From positions 1 through 39,587 of the forward strand of contig CAMDED010000066.1 of NCBI GenBank assembly GCA_945893365.1: a stretch of DNA of 39,587 bases, given 5' to 3'. The notes below the pieces were generated by a model. The model did not search any database. It was not told the DNA's origin and was given only the letters and a program-made list of their open reading frames with translations. Below, piece after piece: positions 8,801 through 16,753 of the stretch. This stretch comes from Candidatus Sulfopaludibacter sp. SbA3. GTDB lineage: Bacteria > Acidobacteriota > Terriglobia > Bryobacterales > Bryobacteraceae. Within the stretch, counting starts at the first letter, position 1; each line of letters opens with the position of its first letter. The position numbers and the translations under genes are program-made.

Positions 8801-9265
8801 TTGCGTTCGGGATTCCCGTTCTCGCCAACGGTGCCGGCCGCCGATCTCAATACAGGGAACGACGGTTCGCAGGTCCGCCCGGACCGGCTGGCCGATGGCC
8901 GGCTGGACAATCCGACGCGACAGTTATGGTTTGACCCCTCTGCATTTCAAAGGGTTACCTGCAATATCCCGAGCCGTCAGGACCTTTGCCATTACGGCAG
9001 TGCCGGGCGGAACATTCTGGTGTCGCCGGGCCAACGGAACCTGGACGCGTCGGGCTTCAAGAACTTCAACATCACGGAACGCTTTAGGCTGCAATTTCGC
9101 GCCGAGTTGTTCAACGCGCTGAATACGCCGTACTTCGGGCAGCCGGGCAACCTGGGCTTCGTCAGTCCAACGTCTGTGGTTCCGGATGCACCACGGGTAG
9201 GCGAGATCCGAAGTCTGCGGTCGGCCATGCGAATCATTCAGTTCGGGCTGAAACTGTATTACTAA
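5852..9265 (+). CDS. TonB-dependent receptor, Oar-like, first gene of hydrolase operon
   Basis: A 1137-aa outer-membrane protein. Residues 1-20 are a signal peptide (cleavage after VYA, A20/Q21). Residues about 21-105 are a carboxypeptidase-regulatory-like beta domain (GLVTDTSGAAVAGAAVTI, GEFSFPLVEIGEYTV). The plug follows, with LPLNGRN at 143-149, and the rest is a beta-barrel ending in a C-terminal aromatic residue (LKLYY). It would import a bulky ligand with TonB/ExbBD energy; the ligand is unknown. I chose ATG 5852 over an upstream in-frame start at 5708 because the signal peptide begins there and GAAAGG (5841-5846) precedes it. The next gene starts 1 bp after its TAA, so the four genes to 14087 look co-transcribed and the ligand is probably their substrate. 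Confidence 0.9.
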   Translation: MIFPYKAALAALVFSTCVYAQTTSTEILGLVTDTSGAAVAGAAVTITRVATQQVQRRDTNSVGEFSFPLVEIGEYTVRVEHQGFRARTVSGLKIETQQKARVDFVLEVGSVAETIEVTASAVTLTTENAAIGQVVDNKRVVDLPLNGRNMIQLAVMMPGVQFGTRSGGADGQSGFPIPGSGMSVIANGQREVHQSITLDGVESITPLYNISSFTPSIDAIEEFKVQTGSYSAEFGNSSGARVEVSLKSGTNQLHGAVFEFLRNDVLDAENYFLNFQQPANTARLKKDRLRRNQYGTFLGGPLIKNRTFWSFNFEKRSEVQEGVVTAFWPNRDFRQGDFSGLLRPATNPATGRPFRNPIAIYDPLTGTPIPGNLVPASRLHPGAQNVIGKYLPLPDFQQADLLDFTARRAVPQVIGSRQYFGRLDHNFSARDKVFGRFAVNSDEWDANVINPNFPEYRVSTAYNVATQWIHTFSSTVMNELRFGINNWGDNFINPRTNTDFDLDTLGIGNFRVAGDGNRKFTPLETGIPSMGFTIGDPNGRTDDTYSYQFAENLSWIHGKHTLKTGLSYVYAAMDRRAANLTRGTLSFSANETGYDFSSFMMGYPNRSQTGEGYPAVNMRSTRIGAYLTDDWKATSRLTINWGVRYDFLGNPYDLLGQVRTIDLANTYTTPTGQKIPTLQPIPRSEAAKGKLWNQSWGFLQPRLGIAYRPASKWVVRMGAGQYTSPQHFVQISTANLHPPLSGNQQFDSVTDVAGTVPVVYNGQTYNSQLRRFRPGSSILTLTNPFVGSIQARPVGVRMFQNDRKDRDVWQWSFDIQRELPGAIALTVGYVGSKTTHSANGWESLNAALPSPDTNFGARRPITQFYDPATPELGIQALGRIAPFDASANQHYHGLQTRLEKRYARGLAMGVSYTFSKANGDGEDGGNESPGWQAGDRASSRGRTAFDLTHNAVFNFVYELPFGKNLKGIPGVLLKGWQTNGIVSLRSGFPFSPTVPAADLNTGNDGSQVRPDRLADGRLDNPTRQLWFDPSAFQRVTCNIPSRQDLCHYGSAGRNILVSPGQRNLDASGFKNFNITERFRLQFRAELFNALNTPYFGQPGNLGFVSPTSVVPDAPRVGEIRSLRSAMRIIQFGLKLYY

Positions 9266-9266
9266 C

Positions 9267-11798
9267 ATGGCCGCTCTTCGTTTGTGCATCGCCGCTTTCG
9301 TTTCGCTGGCCCTATGGGCGCAAGGCGCCGAGTATCCTGCGTTGACGTTCCGGAGCAATTACCTGGCGAGTTATTACCTCTCGCACGCGCCGAATACGAC
9401 CCCGTGGTGGCCCAGTTGGTCGCCCGACGGGAAGTGGATCGCGGTTGCGATGTATGGGTCCATCTGGCGGGTCGATCCAAAGACCGGAGTCGCGGAAGAA
9501 CTCACTTACAATGCGAAGCTGCACTCTTCCCCCAGTTGGTCGCCGGACGGAAAATGGATTGCCTATACGGCGGACGACAATTGGAACTCGATTCAGCTGG
9601 AGATTGTGAACGTCGCAACGGGCGAAATACGGGAGCTCACGAGCGATCGGCAGTTGTATGTGGATCCCGTGTTCTCACCGGATGGAAAGCGCATGGCATA
9701 TGTGACCACCAAGCCGGCCGGGTATTTGAACGTGAATGTGCGATCCATCCTGAATGGGGACTGGACGGGACCGGAAATGGCGGTCACCTCGGACCATTCC
9801 TTTGGAAAGTCACGCCAGTACTTCGCCGACCATGATTTCCACACGCAGCCAAACTGGTTAAGGGATGGTAGCGGGCTCATGCTGGTGGCAAACCGCAACG
9901 TGCCGCTCGGTAGCGGGAACCTGTTCCGCGTTCCGCTCGAGCAGGATGCGATGAAGAAGGCGAAGCTCGTGCTCGACGAACAGTCGCTGTACAGAACGCG
10001 GCCGGATGTCTCACCCGATGGAAAGCGCATCGTGTACGCCTCGACGGGCGGCTCCTCCGATCAGTTCAATCATCTTTATGTGCTGCCGGTGGATGGCGGA
10101 CAGCCGGTCAAGCTGACGTTTGGGGATTACGATGATTTCCATCCGCGGTGGTCGCCCGACGGCGAGTGGATTGCCTACATCACAAACGAGGGCGGGATGC
10201 CTCAGTTGTGTCTGCTCGAAACCTATGGTGGCGAGAAACGCCGCGTTTTGATCAAGCAACGCAAGTGGAAGCGTCCCATGGGGAAGGTGCACGTCACCAT
10301 CCGGGATGGAAAGAGCGGAGAGGCAACGGCGGCTCGTATCACGGGCCATGCTGCCGACGGAAAGCTTTACGCGCCACCCGAAGCGTATGTATTCAACGCG
10401 AGAATGGCGGCGGGGTTACAGCGAATCTTCTTCGCCAATGGAGAGTACACTGCGGATGTTCCGGTGGGGCAGTTAGTAATCGAGGCTCACAAGGGGTTCG
10501 ACTATTGGCCCATCAAGCAGGAAGTGCGGGTAAACGCGGGCCAGACCGCGGAAGTGCGGCTCACCATGAAGCCGCATGTGGACTTAACCGCGAAGGGATG
10601 GTTTAACGGGTCGACGCACGTTCACATGAACTACGGCGGGAACCTGCATAATACTCCCGCGAATCTGTTGATGACGGCAAACGCCCAGGGGATGCACATA
10701 GTAAGTTCGCTCGTGGCGAATAAGGACAACAGGATTCTCGATTGGCAATATTTCAAGCCCGGCGGGAAGGAGCATCCGGCGTCGAATCTTGCGCGGCGGT
10801 CGCTACTGTTGTTCGGCGAGGAGAACCGCCCGCCATTTTGGGGCCATACTTTTTTCATTGGGCTGACGGATCACTTAATCTCTCCCTTTTTCACGGGCTA
10901 TGAAGGGACGGGGCTCGACAGCCTGTTTCCAGCGAATACCGAACTGTTTCGTAAGGCGCGCGCCCAAGGTGCGGCGACGGGATACGTCCATGCCTTTGGC
11001 GGCGATTCGGACCCGCTCAGCGGCAGCGGTATAGGCGGCGCGAAGGGATACGCCGTGGACGTGGCTTTGGGAACGATTGATGCACTCGAATGGTCCTCGG
11101 CATCGAGGGGTTCGTTGATTCCGCTCCACCATGCCTGGAACAACGATTTCCCGGTCACGCCGGTGGGAGGCGAGGATTCCCTCGCCAATATGCAAGACAA
11201 CCGGCCCGTGGGGATTATCCGGACTTACGCCTATCTGGGTAACAACTTCACCGTGGACGGCTGGGTGAACGCGCTCAAGAAAGGACATACGTTCTTGAGT
11301 AGCGGTCCCGTGGTGGAGTTTGCGGTGAACGGACAGATGCCCGGGGATAGCGTCCGGTTGTCGAATCCAGGCCCCGTGACAGTGGAAGGCAAGGTTTGGT
11401 CGTCGACTCCGATTCGTCTGGTGCGCATCTATCGCGACGGCAAGATTTGGAAGGACTTGACAATTGCAGCGAATCAAACCGAGTTCGTGTTCAGGGAGCA
11501 AGCGCAGGCAACGGATAGCGGCTGGTTCTCGCTCGTAGTCGAGAGCGATGAACTGCCTCCCGCGACTGCCAAGGTGTATGCTCAGGCTGTGACAAACGCC
11601 GTGCGCGTCTATGTCGGGAACGGGAAGATTCGTAGCCGGGAATCGGCAAAATACTTCCAGGAGTGGATTCAAAGGCTGCGGAAAATGATCAGCGATCCGG
11701 CGCTTTGGCGTTCCGAAGGCGAAAGGCAGCGGGCGTTTGCCGACCTGGATGCGGCGGATAATGTGTATAAGGCGCGATCCGCGGAGGCAAAGGAATGA
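9267..11798 (+). CDS. TolB-type propeller fused to CehA/McbA-like metallohydrolase
   Basis: An 843-aa exported protein with a signal peptide ending near LWAQGA. The first ~330 residues are a PD40/TolB-like beta-propeller, shown by repeated SPDGK blades (WSPDGKWIAV, WSPDGKWIAY, FSPDGKRMAY, VSPDGKRIVY, WSPDGEWIAY). A linker domain (about 345-440) leads to a PHP-type metallohydrolase of the CehA/McbA family starting at GWFNGSTHVHMN, where H451 and H453 begin the metal site; further ligands are probably in YVHAFGGDSD. Family members cleave carbamate or amide bonds. A C-terminal beta domain (from about 670) ends the protein. The start is 1 bp after the receptor stop, and its end overlaps the next start by 4 bp (ATGA), so translation is coupled. 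The propeller may bind or position the substrate. Confidence 0.8.
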   Translation: MAALRLCIAAFVSLALWAQGAEYPALTFRSNYLASYYLSHAPNTTPWWPSWSPDGKWIAVAMYGSIWRVDPKTGVAEELTYNAKLHSSPSWSPDGKWIAYTADDNWNSIQLEIVNVATGEIRELTSDRQLYVDPVFSPDGKRMAYVTTKPAGYLNVNVRSILNGDWTGPEMAVTSDHSFGKSRQYFADHDFHTQPNWLRDGSGLMLVANRNVPLGSGNLFRVPLEQDAMKKAKLVLDEQSLYRTRPDVSPDGKRIVYASTGGSSDQFNHLYVLPVDGGQPVKLTFGDYDDFHPRWSPDGEWIAYITNEGGMPQLCLLETYGGEKRRVLIKQRKWKRPMGKVHVTIRDGKSGEATAARITGHAADGKLYAPPEAYVFNARMAAGLQRIFFANGEYTADVPVGQLVIEAHKGFDYWPIKQEVRVNAGQTAEVRLTMKPHVDLTAKGWFNGSTHVHMNYGGNLHNTPANLLMTANAQGMHIVSSLVANKDNRILDWQYFKPGGKEHPASNLARRSLLLFGEENRPPFWGHTFFIGLTDHLISPFFTGYEGTGLDSLFPANTELFRKARAQGAATGYVHAFGGDSDPLSGSGIGGAKGYAVDVALGTIDALEWSSASRGSLIPLHHAWNNDFPVTPVGGEDSLANMQDNRPVGIIRTYAYLGNNFTVDGWVNALKKGHTFLSSGPVVEFAVNGQMPGDSVRLSNPGPVTVEGKVWSSTPIRLVRIYRDGKIWKDLTIAANQTEFVFREQAQATDSGWFSLVVESDELPPATAKVYAQAVTNAVRVYVGNGKIRSRESAKYFQEWIQRLRKMISDPALWRSEGERQRAFADLDAADNVYKARSAEAKE

Positions 11799-12898
11799 TC
11801 AACAGGCGCAATTTTCTCGGAGTCATCGGGGCGGCGCTGCCGTGTGTCGCGGGGAGCAGGACCGGTGACCCTCCTGCCTATCCGATATTCCGCGTCAGGG
11901 GATCGCATCGCGAACTGGGGCGCCAGCACGGCGAGCAAGCCGCGGAATTCATCAAGAGACACTTGGAGGTAATGTGCTCCGGGCAGAACCTTTCGCGGGA
12001 GGCGCTCCGGCAGCGCGCCCTGCGGTTCCAGCCGATGTTTGAACAGTACTGCCCCCACCTGCTGGATGAAATGCGCGGGCTTGCGGAAGGGGCGCGGGTA
12101 ACGCTGCCTGAGGCAATGGCATGCAACATTCGCGGCGAGATCGGCCACGGGAAGCCGGAGGGCTGTACCGCCTACGTAATTGGCAGAAGCAAAACAGCGG
12201 AGCACGGAGTAATCGCCGGGCAGAATAGCGACATGACCAGCGAAGTTCCGCCAATGGCATACGTGCTTCACCTGCAGCCTAAGGACAAGCCCGAAGTGCT
12301 GATCTGGACGTTTGGCGGCATGATCGGCTATCACGGCATGAACAGCGCCGGCGTGGCGCATTTTGCGAATGCGCTGGGCGGCGGACCTGCGAGTCGCTTT
12401 GGAATGCCGCACTATCCTGTGAAGAGGCTGATGCTCGAGTGCTCGACGGTAGAGCAGGTGATGGATCTGCTACGAAAGATTCCGCTTGCCTCAAACGGAA
12501 ACTACGTGCTGTGCGATGGGCAGGGCAAGATCCTGGACGCGGAGGCGACGACTAGTGGTCCGGAGATTATAGAGGACCATGGTACGGGATTCATCGCGCA
12601 TACGAATCATTTTCTCTGTTCGCGATACGCGCGGAAGGAAAATTTCGAGAAAAGCTGGCAGGACTCGTTTCCTCGGATCGCAAAGATCAACGAGTTGATC
12701 GCGTCCCGGCATGGCAAGGTCACTGTGGATGATGTGAAGGGTTTTCTGAAGGATCACACTGGTCAACCGGTGAGCATCTGCCGGCACGACGGCGACAGCC
12801 GGACGGTGGCAAGTCTGATTTCGGAACCGGCGCGGCGCAGGATGCATGTGGCAGTCGGAAATCCCTGTCAAAACAGCTACAAGACGTACAGCATGTGA
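11795..12898 (+). CDS. C45-family autoproteolytic acyltransferase/hydrolase (Tat-exported)
   Basis: A 367-aa protein of the peptidase C45 / acyl-CoA:6-aminopenicillanate acyltransferase-like Ntn family. The sequence starts with a twin-arginine signal (RRNFLGVIGAAL). The typical early block RGSHRELGRQHGEQA follows. The autocatalytic nucleophile is most likely C124 in EGCTAYV, with the supporting GQNSDM segment 30 residues later and the FGGMIGYHGMNSAGVAH motif of the family. Members cleave or transfer N-acyl groups on amino acid or peptide-like amides. ATG overlaps the previous stop (ATGA). Location in the operon suggests the enzyme deacylates what the receptor brings in, acting in the periplasm together with the CehA-like enzyme. 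Substrate unknown. Confidence 0.8.
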   Translation: MINRRNFLGVIGAALPCVAGSRTGDPPAYPIFRVRGSHRELGRQHGEQAAEFIKRHLEVMCSGQNLSREALRQRALRFQPMFEQYCPHLLDEMRGLAEGARVTLPEAMACNIRGEIGHGKPEGCTAYVIGRSKTAEHGVIAGQNSDMTSEVPPMAYVLHLQPKDKPEVLIWTFGGMIGYHGMNSAGVAHFANALGGGPASRFGMPHYPVKRLMLECSTVEQVMDLLRKIPLASNGNYVLCDGQGKILDAEATTSGPEIIEDHGTGFIAHTNHFLCSRYARKENFEKSWQDSFPRIAKINELIASRHGKVTVDDVKGFLKDHTGQPVSICRHDGDSRTVASLISEPARRRMHVAVGNPCQNSYKTYSM

Positions 12899-12917
12899 GG
12901 CAGTCTGTGAGGGCGAA

Positions 12918-14087
12918 ATGCAACGGAGACAATTTGTCATGAGTGGTGTGGCGCTAACATCTGCGGCAGGCGCGACGGCCGCGGTGGAACTGGATGGTGC
13001 GCGCGCGGAATTCCCGTGGGCGTCGCGGGAAGTCTACCTGAACACGGCCACCGAGCATCCGCTCGGCGCGCGGACGACTCGGGCGATGGAGGAGTATCTG
13101 CACGCTCTGACGCACGGTCCGGACTCGGCGCGAGAGAAGTTCGAGAACGGCCGGTTGATGGTCGAGGTGAAGGGCATGTTCGCGCGGCTCGTAAATGCCA
13201 AGCCTTCGGAAATCGGGTTTACGCCGAGCACGCAAACCGGCGAAAACCTGGTGCTGGAAGGGCTCGACATTCAGGCATCGGGTGGAAATGTGGTGACCAA
13301 CGATCTTCACTACGGCGGAAGTCTGGTGAACTACCGGAATCGCCGGAAATCCGGTATGGATGTGCGCATCGTCAAGCATCGCGACTACCAGATGGACATG
13401 CGCGATCTGGAAAAATCGGTAAACAAGAAAACGAAGCTGATCGCGATTGCATTGGTGTCCAACGTGAACGGGTATGTGCACGACGTCAAATCGATCGGCG
13501 ACCTGGCCCATGCGCACGGCGCGTACCTTTATTGCGATGTGATTCAGGCGGCGGGAGCAGTTCCTATCGACGTCAAGGCGATGGGCATCGATTTCCTGGC
13601 GTGCTCGGCTTACAAGTGGCTGATGGGTGGCCGTTTCGGATATCTCTATGTGCGCGAGGATCTGCAAGGGACTGCGTTGAAGGCCAAGCTCTTTGGCGGC
13701 CGCAGCACGGAAACGGGAGCGTCGCGATATGAGATCAGCACGGTGAGTCATTTGGGCTGTGTGTGCCAGCACCAGGCGTTGCAGTATATCCAGTCGCTCG
13801 GCGTTGAGCGGATTGCGGCGCATGCGCTGCCGCTTGTAACGCGTCTGATGAAGGAACTGCCCGCCGCGGGATACCGCTCAATTACACCGGCCGGTACGGC
13901 GAGCCCGATCGTATCGTTTGATGTGAAGGACGTATCGGCAACGCGCGACAGGCTGAAGAAGGCCAACGTTGTAACGACGTTGAGCGGGACCTCGGGCGAG
14001 ACGTCGGGCGGCGGCCGCATGCGCGTTTCGGTTTCGGTGTTCAACAATCAAAGTGACGTGGACCGGCTGATCGGGGCGCTGGCATAG
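12918..14087 (+). CDS. class V PLP enzyme, isopenicillin N epimerase-like
   Basis: A 389-aa fold-type I PLP enzyme of the aminotransferase class V group (isopenicillin N epimerase / cysteine desulfurase relatives). The PLP lysine is K233 in CSAYKWLMGGRFGYLY; the cofactor aspartate is in YLYCDVIQAAGAVPIDV; the end has the family motif GGGRMRVSVSVFNN. Uniquely for a PLP enzyme it begins with a Tat-like signal (MQRRQFVMSGVALTSAAGATAA), so it may be exported in folded form with cofactor. ATG 12918 is preferred over an upstream in-frame start at 12846, which lies inside the previous gene; GAGGG lies just upstream and the gap to the C45 gene is 19 bp. It is the last gene of the operon and probably racemises, cleaves or transaminates the amino acid freed by the hydrolases (inference). 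Confidence 0.8.
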   Translation: MQRRQFVMSGVALTSAAGATAAVELDGARAEFPWASREVYLNTATEHPLGARTTRAMEEYLHALTHGPDSAREKFENGRLMVEVKGMFARLVNAKPSEIGFTPSTQTGENLVLEGLDIQASGGNVVTNDLHYGGSLVNYRNRRKSGMDVRIVKHRDYQMDMRDLEKSVNKKTKLIAIALVSNVNGYVHDVKSIGDLAHAHGAYLYCDVIQAAGAVPIDVKAMGIDFLACSAYKWLMGGRFGYLYVREDLQGTALKAKLFGGRSTETGASRYEISTVSHLGCVCQHQALQYIQSLGVERIAAHALPLVTRLMKELPAAGYRSITPAGTASPIVSFDVKDVSATRDRLKKANVVTTLSGTSGETSGGGRMRVSVSVFNNQSDVDRLIGALA

Positions 14088-14439
14088 AGAGATTGAATAT
14101 AGAAATCTGTTTGGCGCGCGGTGAGGGCTACGACGAGTGGCGCAAGTGTGCCGGCGGATGATTAGCGTCTTTTCCAGCGCAAGCGTAGTCTAGACTCCGT
14201 CGCTGGACTACCGGTTGAGCGGCAAAGGGCTGAAGGCGTGGTTCCGGATCGGGCTCGTCAACGCGCAATCTCAGTTCGCACCAACGGCGCCCTCGCCAAG
14301 AGAGTGCCGGCAGACACTGGGCGCCAGCGGGCCGGGCATTTCAAAGCTGAGTCTAAATTCTAATCAAGGGGTTCGAAGTGAGGAGCCAACAGTCGGTATT
14401 GATGAACGCAGCGCTCGCCAGTGTACTCACTGGCCTTTT
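14088..14439. other. non-coding stretch before DUF1552 remnant
   Basis: No supportable gene. It may contain the eroded 5' part of the DUF1552 gene that follows, but no convincing homologous segment or terminator was recognised in either strand. Confidence 0.35.
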
Positions 14440-15315
14440 TGCCGCGGCACGGCGAGAATCGGCTCGAAGTCGCGGTTTCACTCGCTTCAAATCGGCGTGG
14501 CGCAGGAATCGCACGGCGAGAACGTGCGTCGCAACATGAGTTGGGCGGGCTTCGAGCGCCGCACAATTTGTTCAACCGCTTGTTCGGGATCAAGAATCAG
14601 AGTTGGGTGGGCGGAAGAAGAGCGTTCTCGATTTGGTCCAAAGCGATGTCGGCGACATCACTCCCGCGCTCGGCCAGGCGGATCGCCATCGGCTCGACGA
14701 GCACCTGACGTCCGTCCGCGATCTCGAACGCGCGATATCGAGCCTCCCGCCGGACTACGGAAACAATATCAAGGAGCCCGAGGACATCACAAGACCTGAC
14801 GGATTATCCGCGCATCGCGAAGATTCAGTCCGACCTTCTGATCCACGCCTTCGCCTCCGGACAGACGCGGGTCGCCTCCTACATGTTGACGAAGTGCCAG
14901 AGTCTGACCCGTTTCCCGTGGCTTGGGCTCGGCGGAAACCGGCATCACGATTACACGCACAATAACGCCGGATCGGCGGCGCAGCAGCGCACGATGCGCG
15001 ACATCTGCCGATGGCACGTCGAGGAATTTGCGTACCTGCTGGAGCGGATGAAGTCGATACCGGAAGGCGCCGGGAACCTGCTTGATAACACCTGTGCGGT
15101 GTTCGTGCATGAGCACGCGGAGGCCAATTCGCACAAGTGCAATGGTCTGGCCATTCTGCTGGCGGGAGGCGCGGGCAAGATGAAGACGGGGATGCACACG
15201 AAGTCGCACAACTCGATCGGCGACGTGTACCTGACGCTCGCGGAAGAGGTGTTCAAGACTCCGCTCGGCAAAGCGTTCCCAACCGCCGAAGAAAAGATGA
15301 GCGCCATCGTCTTGG
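14440..15315 (+). pseudogene. DUF1552 protein remnant with at least three frameshifts
   Basis: Family-typical segments appear in order but in changing frames: [25 protein letters not shown] (about 14485-14560; read in frame 1), then [12 protein letters not shown] (frame 3), then [34 protein letters not shown] (frame 2, to about 14785), then [17 protein letters not shown] to [13 protein letters not shown] (frame 3, to about 15300). DUF1552 proteins are Tat-exported proteins of unknown function, about 430 aa, common in Planctomycetota and Acidobacteriota. The N-terminal half including the signal is missing or unrecognisable, as is the normal stop. At least three indels in under 900 bp show a dead gene. 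Confidence 0.75.
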
Positions 15316-15366
15316 CGTTGGCCGTCACGCGGCGGATGGCGCCCAGACTGGTTCGCGATGGCGGAG

Positions 15367-15753
15367 CTAGCCCTTCGGCTTATACGCGATGCAGTCGATT
15401 TCAACCTTCATCTCAGGCACGGCAAACTTGGCTTCCACGGTCGTCCTGGCCGGTTTCGCATCGCCAAAGAACTCCGCGTACACCTCGTTCATCGCCGTGA
15501 AATCTCCGCCGTCCTTCAGAAATACGGAACACTTGACGACATCCTGCATGGTCGCGCCGCAAGCTTCCAGAATGGTCTTGATGTTGTTCATCACAAGCCG
15601 CGTCTCATGCTGGATGTCGCCGAACGACATTCGATTCGTCGCCGGATCGTTCGGCCCCTGACCCGCCACGAAGATAAAATCGCCCGCGCGTACGGCCGGT
15701 GAATACGGACCCCGCGGTTTCGGCGTGCCCGCCGGATGAATTCTCTCGATCAT
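15367..15753 (-). CDS. ridA: RidA-family enamine/imine deaminase
   Basis: A 128-aa protein with the full RidA (YjgF/YER057c) pattern: [18 protein letters not shown] near the N-terminus and R103 in [20 protein letters not shown], the arginine that binds the substrate carboxylate. It hydrolyses reactive 2-aminoacrylate-type intermediates made by PLP enzymes and protects the cell from them. It starts 4 bp after the stop of trxB, so both are one minus-strand operon. It lacks nothing visible. The subfamily (RidA proper or an Rid1-7 type) cannot be fixed by eye. Confidence 0.88.
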   Translation of the reverse strand: MIERIHPAGTPKPRGPYSPAVRAGDFIFVAGQGPNDPATNRMSFGDIQHETRLVMNNIKTILEACGATMQDVVKCSVFLKDGGDFTAMNEVYAEFFGDAKPARTTVEAKFAVPEMKVEIDCIAYKPKG

Positions 15754-15757
15754 TATT

Positions 15758-16681
15758 TTAATGTCCTTCCGCTTCCAGAAATTTTTCCGCTTCCATCGCG
15801 GCCATGCAACCCGCGCCCGACGCCGTAATCGCCTGCCGGTAGGTCCGGTCCTGCACGTCGCCGGCGTGAAATACGCCCGTCACGCTCGTGCGCGCACCGC
15901 CCTTCGAGAGGATGTAGCCGTCGGGATCGGTCTCAATCTGACCCTTGAATACCGCCGTGTTCGGAATGTGTCCGATCGCGACGAAAAATCCGTCCACTTC
16001 CTGGTTCCAGACCTCGCCGGTGACCACATTCTTCAGCCGCGCGGCGGTCACGGTGTTTTTCGAGACGTCGAAAATTTCCTCGACCACCGTGTTCGTCAGG
16101 AACTTGATCTTCGGATTGGCGTGGGCGCGATCGAGCATGATCTTCGACGCGCGAAACTGGTCGCGCCGGTGTACCAGCACCACTTCCGAGCCGAAGCGCG
16201 AGAGGAAATTCGCCTCTTCCATCGCCGAGTCGCCGCCGCCGACCACCATGATCTTCCTGCCACGGTAGAAGAAGCCGTCACAGGTCGCGCAGGAGCTGAC
16301 CCCACGACCGATCAGCTTCTGTTCCGATTCCAGGCCGATCCATCGCGCCGATGCGCCCGACGCCACAATCACGGATTGCGACTCCACCGTTTCGCCCTCG
16401 ATATTGAGCTTGAAGGGCCGTTCTGAAAGGTCCGCGTCCAGCAGGTCGCCCGTGACGTACTCGGCGCCGAAGCCCTGCGCCTGTTTCCTCATGTTCTCCA
16501 CGAGATCCGGTCCTTGGATGCCTTCGGGAAATCCGGGAAAATTCTCTACCAGAGTAGTGAGCGAAAGCTGGCCCCCCGCTTCTTTACCCGCCACGACAAG
16601 CGGCTTCAGGTTCGCCCGCGCGGCATAGATAGCCGCAGTGTTTCCGGCGCAGCCGGACCCCACAATCACAACATTTTGCAT
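15758..16681 (-). CDS. trxB: thioredoxin reductase
   Basis: A 307-aa flavoprotein that reduces thioredoxin with NADPH in the cytosol. Visible motifs are the FAD-binding GSGCAGNTAAIYAARA near residues 8-22, the redox pair C131/C134 in SSCATCDGFF, the NADPH motif VVGGGDSAMEEANFL, HRRDQFRAS (phosphate-binding basic residues), and the second FAD motif GVFHAGDVQD. Length matches low-molecular-weight bacterial TrxB. ATG 16681 is chosen because the FAD motif must be near the N-terminus; an in-frame extension further upstream is spurious. It is divergent from the PIG-L gene with about 72 bp between them, where both promoters must lie. Confidence 0.93.
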   Translation of the reverse strand: MQNVVIVGSGCAGNTAAIYAARANLKPLVVAGKEAGGQLSLTTLVENFPGFPEGIQGPDLVENMRKQAQGFGAEYVTGDLLDADLSERPFKLNIEGETVESQSVIVASGASARWIGLESEQKLIGRGVSSCATCDGFFYRGRKIMVVGGGDSAMEEANFLSRFGSEVVLVHRRDQFRASKIMLDRAHANPKIKFLTNTVVEEIFDVSKNTVTAARLKNVVTGEVWNQEVDGFFVAIGHIPNTAVFKGQIETDPDGYILSKGGARTSVTGVFHAGDVQDRTYRQAITASGAGCMAAMEAEKFLEAEGH

Positions 16682-16753
16682 GAATGTCCAAATTAACACG
16701 AACCGCCGCCGGCCTGCTTGTATCGAGCGGGTCGGGTGAACTATGCTCGGTTC

